DNA from: Gammaproteobacteria bacterium
Lineage (GTDB): Bacteria; Pseudomonadota; Gammaproteobacteria; J044
DNA length: 5,629 nt
Direction of reading: 5' to 3'
Assembly: GCA_003696465.1 (NCBI GenBank)
Contig: RFHG01000282.1
Coordinates: 1 to 5,629, forward strand
The stretch's first letter is position 1. Each line of letters starts with the position of its first letter. Below are positions 1 through 4,943 of the stretch, in pieces. The position numbers and the translations under genes were made by a program. The notes under the pieces are model-generated. The model was not told the DNA's origin. It ran no database searches and saw nothing but the letters and a program-made list of their open reading frames with translations.

Positions 1-841
1 CATCGAGGCCGACCCGAACGCCAAGCTGGCGGTGGGCCTGCAACAGGCCGAACTGCAGATCTCGCGCAACCAGTTCGAACAGGCCCTGGCCACGCTGAAC
101 CACCTGCGCGAACTCCAGCCCCGGCATCCGTACGTGCTCTACCTGCTGTCCCGGTTGTACCGGCAGCTCGGCGACTGGCAGGCCCTCAAGGGCCTGGTGG
201 ACGACCTGCGTCGCCTGCGCGGGGTGCCGCGCGAGCAGCTCGACAGCGCCGATGCAGAGGCCACCCGGCATCTGCTCGAGGCGGCCGGCAAGGCAGGTGA
301 CGCCGAGGCCGTGCGCCGGCTCTGGAAATCCCTGCCCCGCGCCCTGCGTCGTGATCCGCAGCTGGTGGTGGCGCATGCCCGCGCACTCGATGCCTGCGGC
401 CTGCACGAGCAGGCCGTGGATGAACTGCTCGCCGCCATCGACCGGCAATGGGATCCCGCCCTGGTCGAGGAACTCGGCAGGCTGCATCCACAGGACCCCA
501 TGCGGGTGCTGGGCCATGCCGAACGCTGGCTCAAGGATCATGGCAACGATGCCGTCCTGCTGCGCACCCTGGGCCGACTGGCCTTGCTGGCCGAACTCTG
601 GGGCAAGGCACGGCGATACCTGGAAACCGCCCTCGACCTTGCCCCCGAGCCCGAGACCTGCCGCCTGCTCGGCGAACTGCTGGAACGCCTGGGCGAACAG
701 GACGCCGCACTGGCCTGCTATCGGCGCGGACTCGCGCTCGCAGCCACCGAAGGCCCGCCGAAACTTCCCTCCGGGCCGCGCGAGGTGTCTCGGGAAGAGG
801 CCATCAGCCAATCACCCACGCTGACCCTGTTGGGCCAGTAG
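1..841 (+). CDS. hemY: HemY, heme-biosynthesis-associated TPR protein (C-terminal part)
   Basis: The frame is open from base 2, so the window holds the last 279 residues. The N-terminal membrane segments and start lie upstream. Family knowledge: HemY is an inner-membrane protein of about 400 residues with a TPR domain. It is encoded with hemC, hemD and hemX in many beta- and gammaproteobacteria and is linked to late heme synthesis, but its exact role is unsettled. Seen here: the HemY-like stretch AVGLQQAELQISRNQFEQAL near the left edge, followed by LNHLRELQPRHPYVLYLL. Helix-turn-helix repeats then continue, ending with TPR-like units at roughly residues 185-250 (ARRYLETALDLAP, then AALACYRRGLALA). 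The last 30 residues are Pro/Ser-rich and look unstructured. The gene ends in TAG and runs convergent to the next gene. The family call is fairly sure; completeness cannot be judged. Confidence 0.88.
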   Translation, partial: IEADPNAKLAVGLQQAELQISRNQFEQALATLNHLRELQPRHPYVLYLLSRLYRQLGDWQALKGLVDDLRRLRGVPREQLDSADAEATRHLLEAAGKAGDAEAVRRLWKSLPRALRRDPQLVVAHARALDACGLHEQAVDELLAAIDRQWDPALVEELGRLHPQDPMRVLGHAERWLKDHGNDAVLLRTLGRLALLAELWGKARRYLETALDLAPEPETCRLLGELLERLGEQDAALACYRRGLALAATEGPPKLPSGPREVSREEAISQSPTLTLLGQ

Positions 842-882
842 CCCGGGTTCTACAGTCCCTTCTGACGCACGCCGTAAACGAG

Positions 883-910
883 CGGGCATTCCTGTGTTTG
901 ATGATGCCCG
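883..910. repeat. Inverted repeat in the convergent gap after hemY
   Basis: CGGGCAT (883-889) and ATGCCCG (904-910) form a perfect 7-bp stem around a 14-base loop. It sits between two convergent genes, where a bidirectional terminator would be expected. Neither strand shows a T-run after the stem, so it is not a canonical intrinsic terminator, and a stem this short can arise by chance in GC-rich DNA. Confidence 0.35.
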
Positions 911-928
911 GTGCAGGGCGGACGGAGG

Positions 929-949
929 GGCAGGGAGGCCTGCCTATTT
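929..949 (+). terminator. Possible weak intrinsic terminator for hemY
   Basis: GGCAGG (929-934) and CCTGCC (939-944) form a 6-bp all-GC or near-GC stem with a GAGG loop, followed on the + strand by TATTT. The right arm overlaps the last base of the stop codon of the opposing gene. The T-tract is short and interrupted, so termination here is a guess. On the - strand nothing T-rich follows. Confidence 0.3.
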
Positions 950-2179
950 CAGCCGCTGGAACCGGCTGCTCTTCTTGAGCTCGCTGAGGATGTCCTGCTC
1001 GAGCCGTTCCAGGTCTTCCATCTTGACCTGGGCGGCATCGCTGATCCAGGCGGCGTTACGGCTCTTGCGCTTGGCGAAGTAGTCGAGGATGAACTGTTCC
1101 GACATCAGCAGGTAGCGTATGGCAGCCTTGGCATCGACCTGCAGGAAGGGATTGCGCGCGATCTGCATGGCCGATGCCTCCTGCAGCTGGCAGTACTTGG
1201 TGAGCAGGTAGAACAGGGCGCGGCGGGCGTTGCCGATGACCTTGTCAATGCGGTGGCGGGTAAAGGGGTGGACACTGGCATCGACGATGGTGTCCAGCCA
1301 CAGGGTGAGGTCGTTCTCGGAGACGGCAGCCTCCTTGTTCTGCTTCTCGGCCACCAGGGAGGCGATCAGTGCCTGCAGTTCTTCCATTTCGTGGTTGGAC
1401 TTGCTGCGCTGGAAGGTGCGCTTCCAGATGGTCTGGGAGCGTTCCAGCTTCTGCCGCAGGCTTTCGATCTCCTGGTCGAGGATGGCGGCCTCTTCCTCGA
1501 AGGCCAGCACCTCGCGATAGCGCATCTGCATCTCGACATTGAGCACTTCCAGTCGCAGGAGGAAGAATTCGGCCAGCTTGTGCTCGATGAATTCCGAGCC
1601 CTTTTTCAGTTCGGCAATGGCATTGTCGAAGATGGTCTGGTCTTCGGCCTTTTGCGGCCGGGTGGACTGCAGCAGGCGGATGGCCTGGGTGATGCCGGCG
1701 TTCTCTGCGCGCACGTCCAGGATCTGCCCCTGCATGTGGCGCACGCTGTCGATGAGCAGGTCGCGCTTTTTCTCGTCGTGGCTCTGGTGCCAGCGGGCGC
1801 GGATCTTCTGCATGTCCGACAGCTTGTTGCGGAACACGCGCATGGTGGCGGTGTTGTAGAGGGTCTTGGTGCGGTCGAGTGCTGCCAGCACCTCTTCGCC
1901 ATAGCGCTCCTGCAGTTCCAGGCGTTTTTGCAGGTGATAGGAATTGGCCGCCAGGATCAGGCTCTCGAGAGCACTGCGGGAGTAGATCGGGGCCTCTTCC
2001 ACCAGATCGACCGGGATGTTTTCCGGCAGTTTTTCCGGTGGCAGCTTGGCGAGCTCCTCCGGGGGGAGGGTCTCGATCATCTTGCGGAAGACCTCGAGTG
2101 GTATCTGCGGCTTGCTGTCCATGTGCGTGTAATGCTCACCCCGGTGGCGTGCGGGCAGGGCTTCCGCCCGTTCCGGCAT
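944..2179 (-). CDS. Unrecognised soluble coiled-coil protein
   Basis: I do not recognise this family. The product is 411 residues from the outermost ATG, which has a weak GGA Shine-Dalgarno at 8-base spacing. A second in-frame ATG at 2122 (MDSKPQIP, 392 residues) is also credible, with a GGGGTGAG element 12 bases upstream. Numbering from that second Met: residues 18-37 hold a Pro/Glu/Leu repeat (LPPEEL, then LPPEKL, then LPENIP). Almost everything after residue 45 reads as charged amphipathic helix, with strong coiled-coil character around 165-270 (for example LDQEIESLRQKLE). A more hydrophobic block follows at about 290-350, and the C-terminus is basic (ELKKSSRFQRLK). I see no signal peptide, membrane helix, nucleotide-binding motif or metal site, and only one Cys. 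It lies 95 bases after nadA on the same strand. A structural or scaffold role is possible but not shown. Confidence 0.85.
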   Translation of the reverse strand: MPERAEALPARHRGEHYTHMDSKPQIPLEVFRKMIETLPPEELAKLPPEKLPENIPVDLVEEAPIYSRSALESLILAANSYHLQKRLELQERYGEEVLAALDRTKTLYNTATMRVFRNKLSDMQKIRARWHQSHDEKKRDLLIDSVRHMQGQILDVRAENAGITQAIRLLQSTRPQKAEDQTIFDNAIAELKKGSEFIEHKLAEFFLLRLEVLNVEMQMRYREVLAFEEEAAILDQEIESLRQKLERSQTIWKRTFQRSKSNHEMEELQALIASLVAEKQNKEAAVSENDLTLWLDTIVDASVHPFTRHRIDKVIGNARRALFYLLTKYCQLQEASAMQIARNPFLQVDAKAAIRYLLMSEQFILDYFAKRKSRNAAWISDAAQVKMEDLERLEQDILSELKKSSRFQRLK

Positions 2180-2236
2180 TGTAGTTTTCCGGGCGCGGTT
2201 TTGCCGCCCTTTTCAGGTGATTCTACACGAAACCGC

Positions 2237-2265
2237 GGTAAGCCGCTGTAATGGCAGGGCTTGCC
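2237..2265 (-). terminator. Stem-loop just after nadA, possible terminator
   Basis: GGTAAGCC (2237-2244) faces GGCTTGCC (2258-2265). The stem extends inward by CTG (2246-2248) with CAG (2255-2257) past a one-base bulge, leaving a 6-base loop. It begins 9 bases after the nadA stop. Read on the nadA strand it has one C-A mismatch and is followed by GCGGTTTCG, a poor T-tract. It may cause partial termination or protect the 3' end of nadA mRNA. Whether the coiled-coil gene is cotranscribed with nadA is therefore open. Confidence 0.35.
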
Positions 2266-2274
2266 GTGCAGGAG

Positions 2275-3330
2275 CTACCTGAGGCTGCGGGCAAAATCCA
2301 GCATGCGCTGGGTGGAGCGCAGGGCACGCACGCGGATGTCCTCGTCGATGGTGATCTCGTTGGCGCCGGTCTCCAGCACCTCGAGCAGGTTGTGCAGGCC
2401 GTTCATGGCCATCCACGGGCAGTGGGCGCACATGCGGCAGGTGGCGCCGGCGCCCCCGGTGGGGGCAGCGATGAGGGTTTTCTCGGGCACCGCCTGCTGC
2501 ATCTTGTAGAAGATGCCGCGGTCGGTGGCGACGATGAAGGTCTTGTGCGGCAGGCGACGCGCGGCCTCGATCAGCTGGGTGGTGGAGCCTACGGCATTGG
2601 CCATGCGGATGACCTCCTCGGGCGATTCCGGGTGCACCAGCACGCCCGCCTCGGGATGCTCCTCGATGAGCTTGCCCAGCGCACGGAACTTGAACTCGTC
2701 GTGCACCACGCAGCTGGCGTTCCACAGCAGCATGTCGGCACCGGTGACCTGCTGGATGTAGTGGCCCAGGTGCCGGTCCGGGGCCCACAGGATCTTCTCG
2801 CCCTCGGCGTCGAGGTGCTCGATGAGCTTGACGGCGATGCTGGAGGTGACGACCCAGTCGGCCCGTGCCTTGACCTCCGCGCTGGTGTTGGCATAGACGA
2901 CAACAGTCCGATCCGGGTGCGCGTCGCAGAATTCGGCAAAGGGTTCGGCCGGGCAACCGAGGTCGAGGGAGCACTCGGCCTCCAGGGTGGGCATCAGCAC
3001 GCGCTTTTCCGGGTTGAGGATCTTGGCCGTCTCGCCCATGAAGCGCACCCCGGCGACGATCAGGGTGCTGGCCGGGTGTTCGTTGCCAAAGCGGGCCATC
3101 TCCAGCGAGTCGGCGACATGGCCGCCGGTTTCCTCGGCCAGGCTCTGGAGTTCGGCATCGGTGTAGTAGTGGGCGACCAGGACCGCGTCCTGCTCGCGCA
3201 GCAGGTGCTTGATGCGCGCACGTACCTGTTCGCGCTCTTCCGGCGTGTAGTGCGGGGCGCTCTGCAGCACGCGCCGGGTCTCGGGCGCGTTGCGCGCGTC
3301 GAACAGCGGTTTGGCAAGATCGATGCTCAA
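2275..3330 (-). CDS. nadA: Quinolinate synthase NadA
   Basis: NadA condenses iminoaspartate (made by NadB) with dihydroxyacetone phosphate to give quinolinate, the committed step of de novo NAD synthesis in the cytoplasm. The protein has 351 residues, close to the E. coli enzyme (347). The three [4Fe-4S] ligands are present as Cys120 (EAECSLDLGC), Cys207 (NASCVVHDEF) and Cys304, each seven residues beyond E. coli Cys113, Cys200 and Cys297. The CxxCxxC motif at 298-304 (CRMCAHC) is intact. Other family motifs are VAHYYTDAELQ near residue 52, GGHVADSLEMARF near 69, GVRFMGETAKIL near 94, and APTGGAG near 289. The start is TTG at 3330, six bases after a GGAGGT Shine-Dalgarno; the next in-frame Met lies about 77 codons in, inside conserved sequence, so TTG is well supported. 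The gene is divergent from the thioredoxin-like gene. Neither nadB nor nadC is in the window. It looks intact and functional. Confidence 0.97.
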   Translation of the reverse strand: MSIDLAKPLFDARNAPETRRVLQSAPHYTPEEREQVRARIKHLLREQDAVLVAHYYTDAELQSLAEETGGHVADSLEMARFGNEHPASTLIVAGVRFMGETAKILNPEKRVLMPTLEAECSLDLGCPAEPFAEFCDAHPDRTVVVYANTSAEVKARADWVVTSSIAVKLIEHLDAEGEKILWAPDRHLGHYIQQVTGADMLLWNASCVVHDEFKFRALGKLIEEHPEAGVLVHPESPEEVIRMANAVGSTTQLIEAARRLPHKTFIVATDRGIFYKMQQAVPEKTLIAAPTGGAGATCRMCAHCPWMAMNGLHNLLEVLETGANEITIDEDIRVRALRSTQRMLDFARSLR

Positions 3331-3464
3331 GGGTCCACCTCCGGGCCGCGTGAGTCCCGATTGGACAACAGTTCACGGCCCTGCATCAATCTCCAATATG
3401 GGCTATCCGGACATTTTTCCAGTCGACGATGAAACTTGGGGGTTGTGCAGGCATCATAGGGATC
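3331..3464. promoter_or_regulatory. Divergent intergenic control region between nadA and the thioredoxin gene
   Basis: This stretch separates two divergent gene starts and must hold or adjoin the nadA promoter and probably that of the + strand genes. It is visibly more AT-rich around 3385-3435 than the flanking coding DNA. I could not find a convincing -35/-10 pair on either strand. A loose ATTGG (3360-3364) and CCAAT (3393-3397) inverted pair is present but short and widely spaced. I saw no recognisable NAD-responsive operator. Confidence 0.5.
3337..3342 (-). promoter_or_regulatory. Strong Shine-Dalgarno fixing the nadA TTG start
   Basis: On the - strand GGAGGT lies six bases before TTG at 3330. 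It is the best ribosome-binding match near the gene and decides the choice of a non-ATG start. No ATG is available in frame until well inside the conserved domain. Confidence 0.8.
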
Positions 3465-3974
3465 ATGAGCAGGAAAAGATCCAGGTTGTCCACGGCCCTG
3501 TGGGTCGGCGCCGAGCTGCTGGTGTTTTTCGGCGTGTATCTGGGCGTGCGGGCCTGGCTGCAGCGCGACATGCCGGAAGGCGCGCCGCCGGTGGCCGAGC
3601 TGCAGCTGATCGACGGGCGCACGGTGCGGCTGGCCGACTACCGGGGACGCCCCCTGCTGCTCTATTTCTGGGCCAGCTGGTGCGGTATCTGTGGCCTCGA
3701 GCGCGGGGTGGTGGACGACATCGCCCGCGACTGGCCGGTGCTGACGGTGGCGATGCAGTCCGGCAGGGCCGAGGACATTCGTGCCTACCTGAAGGAACAC
3801 GGGCTCGACTGGCCGGTGGTGCCCGATCCCGACGGCCGGCTGGCCGCGCGCTTCGGGCTGCGCGGGGTGCCGGCATTCTTCGTGCTCGACCCCCAGGGCC
3901 GGATCGTGGCCCACGAGTCGGGCTATACCACCGAGGCGGGGCTGCGGCTTCGCCTGTGGCTGGCTGCACAGTGA
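3465..3974 (+). CDS. Membrane-anchored TlpA/ScsD-like thioredoxin-fold disulfide oxidoreductase
   Basis: This is a predicted periplasm-facing thiol-disulfide oxidoreductase of 169 residues. Basic residues (SRKRSR) precede one hydrophobic segment at about 11-31 with no obvious cleavage site, so it is probably a signal anchor. The thioredoxin domain follows: ADYRGRPLLLYFWASWCGIC with redox cysteines Cys73 and Cys76, and the cis-proline loop GVPAFFVLD with Pro136. The FWASWCGIC signature resembles the ScsD/TlpA-like group (suppressor of copper sensitivity D and relatives) rather than the CGPC of ordinary thioredoxin. The likely role is reducing or isomerising periplasmic thiols, possibly with a DsbD-like electron donor that is not seen here. 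I chose ATG 3465 over 3429 because it has AGGGA just upstream (AGG four bases from the ATG) and puts the basic residues at the N-terminus; the longer form would have no Shine-Dalgarno. The substrate is unknown. It sits 36 bases before the channel gene. Confidence 0.85.
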   Translation: MSRKRSRLSTALWVGAELLVFFGVYLGVRAWLQRDMPEGAPPVAELQLIDGRTVRLADYRGRPLLLYFWASWCGICGLERGVVDDIARDWPVLTVAMQSGRAEDIRAYLKEHGLDWPVVPDPDGRLAARFGLRGVPAFFVLDPQGRIVAHESGYTTEAGLRLRLWLAAQ

Positions 3975-3980
3975 TAGAAT
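3972..3980 (+). promoter_or_regulatory. Possible extended -10 promoter element for the channel gene
   Basis: TGATAGAAT matches the extended -10 pattern TGnTATAAT with one mismatch and overlaps the thioredoxin stop codon. No good -35 is present 16-18 bases upstream, which extended -10 promoters can tolerate. Transcription would begin near 3986-3988, inside the left arm of the following inverted repeat. This is pattern matching only. Confidence 0.35.
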
Positions 3981-4012
3981 GACAGGCTCCGACCTGCTCC
4001 GGAGCCTGTCAT
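3979..4012 (+). promoter_or_regulatory. Perfect 13-bp hairpin covering the Shine-Dalgarno and ATG of the channel gene
   Basis: ATGACAGGCTCCG (3979-3991) and CGGAGCCTGTCAT (4000-4012) are exact inverted copies around an 8-base loop. In RNA the right arm contains the GGAG Shine-Dalgarno (4001-4004) and the A and U of the start codon at 4011, so the fold would hide the translation start. There is no T-tract after it, so it is not an intrinsic terminator. As DNA, the same palindrome could instead bind a dimeric regulator. The structure is certain from the sequence; its function is inferred. Confidence 0.75.
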
Positions 4013-4943
4013 GCATGACCTAGAACGTGCCATGAGTCGCCGCATCCTGTTGCGGTTGGTGGTCGCCCTGCTGATCCTTGCCGGCATCGTGCTGGCCACG
4101 CGCGACTTCATCGTCCAGCTCTATCTGCAGAACCAGCTCACCAGCGTCGGCTGGGTCATCAACGGCGTGATTCTGGCCCTGTTCCTGCTCGGGCTGCTGC
4201 GCATCGCCTGGCTGCTGCTGCGCTATGCGCGCGAGGAGTCGGCCCTGCAGCGCTATGTGGCGCACATGGAGGATGGCAGCGGTGACCCGCTGCACGGGAT
4301 TTCCATCAATACCCTGATTGCGCGGCGCCACGAGGCGGTGATGGCCCTGCGCGCGCGCCATGCGCCGGTCAACCACAGTGCCCTGGCGGCGGCCACCGTG
4401 GCCGGCGAGAGCACGCGCCTGTCGTTCCCGCGCTTCGTGAACAATGTGCTGATCCTGCTCGGCGTGCTCGGCACCATCGTGTCATTGTCAATCGCCCTGC
4501 TCGGCGCCTCCAATCTGGTGGACTTCTCCAGTGGCGCGCTGGGCGGCGACATGGGGCTGGTGATCCATGGCATGTCCACCGCCATGTCCACCACCATTAC
4601 CGCCATCGTCTGCTATCTCTTCTATGGCTATTTCTATCTCAAGCTGACCGATGTGCAGACCCATCTGCTGGCAGGACTGGAGCAGGCCACCACGCTGTAC
4701 CTGATGCCGGAAACGGATGACGAGTCATCCATCGTGCAGCGGGTGGGCGAGCTGGTTCGCTCGCTGGCCGAGGCGGCAAGGCAGATGGAGCTGGCCGAGC
4801 GCCATCATGGCGAGTCGGCGGCGCAGCTGCATGACATCGTCAGCCGCCTGGGCAGCAGGGTGGAGGGCCTCGACGACGAGCTGCGCGAGATCAAGGGCAT
4901 CCTGCGCGAGGGCTTCCGCCTGCCGGAGGGCGGACAGGGCTGA
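4011..4943 (+). CDS. MotA/TolQ/ExbB-type proton-channel protein
   Basis: This is a predicted inner-membrane subunit of an ion-driven motor or energy-transducing complex, 310 residues long. I see four hydrophobic segments: about 11-30, 46-71, 143-167 and 183-210. The last two form the family core, with VLILLGVLGTIVSLSIALL (Thr155) and the polar GMSTAMSTTITAIV helix (Thr194, Thr195), where these families line the ion path. Four helices with a roughly 70-residue cytoplasmic loop (72-142) resemble MotA more than three-helix TolQ/ExbB. After the last helix comes a charged helical tail of about 100 residues with coiled-coil character (LGSRVEGLDDELREIKGIL). ATG 4011 has GGAG six bases upstream. An internal ATG at 4032 (MSRRILLR) has no visible Shine-Dalgarno but is a possible alternative. 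The stop overlaps the next start (TGATG), implying translational coupling with the MotB-like partner. The cellular role is unknown. Confidence 0.87.
   Translation: MHDLERAMSRRILLRLVVALLILAGIVLATRDFIVQLYLQNQLTSVGWVINGVILALFLLGLLRIAWLLLRYAREESALQRYVAHMEDGSGDPLHGISINTLIARRHEAVMALRARHAPVNHSALAAATVAGESTRLSFPRFVNNVLILLGVLGTIVSLSIALLGASNLVDFSSGALGGDMGLVIHGMSTAMSTTITAIVCYLFYGYFYLKLTDVQTHLLAGLEQATTLYLMPETDDESSIVQRVGELVRSLAEAARQMELAERHHGESAAQLHDIVSRLGSRVEGLDDELREIKGILREGFRLPEGGQG

Noticed and set aside
2191..2214. GC-rich stem with following TTTT on the + strand (GGGCG/CGCCC around 2191-2208)
   Set aside because: The stem pairs for only five bases before mismatches, and no + strand gene ends nearby to need a terminator.
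2220..2225. TAGAAT on the - strand as a -10 for the coiled-coil gene
   Set aside because: No acceptable -35 at 16-18 bases and no extended -10 TG; a single hexamer is too weak to call.
911..2251. Long + strand open frame (446 codons) antisense to the coiled-coil gene
   Set aside because: Its product is a low-complexity Leu/Gly/Val/Gln/Asp-rich sequence typical of the antisense of a GC-rich gene, with no family motif. The opposite frame encodes a coherent helical protein.
2251..3432. Long + strand open frame (393 codons) antisense to nadA
   Set aside because: The - strand carries a complete NadA with all iron-sulfur ligands; the + frame is a shadow of it.
3465..3974. Thioredoxin-like protein as a redox regulator of the adjacent NadA CxxCxxC motif
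   Set aside because: E. coli NadA is known to be subject to disulfide control by cytoplasmic thioredoxin, but this protein has an N-terminal signal anchor and should face the periplasm, whereas NadA is cytoplasmic.
3979..4012. Rho-independent terminator after the thioredoxin gene
   Set aside because: The stem is strong but is followed by GCATGACC rather than a T-run, and its right arm is the start site of the next gene.
3327..4016. - strand open frame (229 codons) opposite the thioredoxin gene
   Set aside because: It would cross the divergent promoter region and the hairpin, and shows no domain; the + strand encodes a clear thioredoxin fold.
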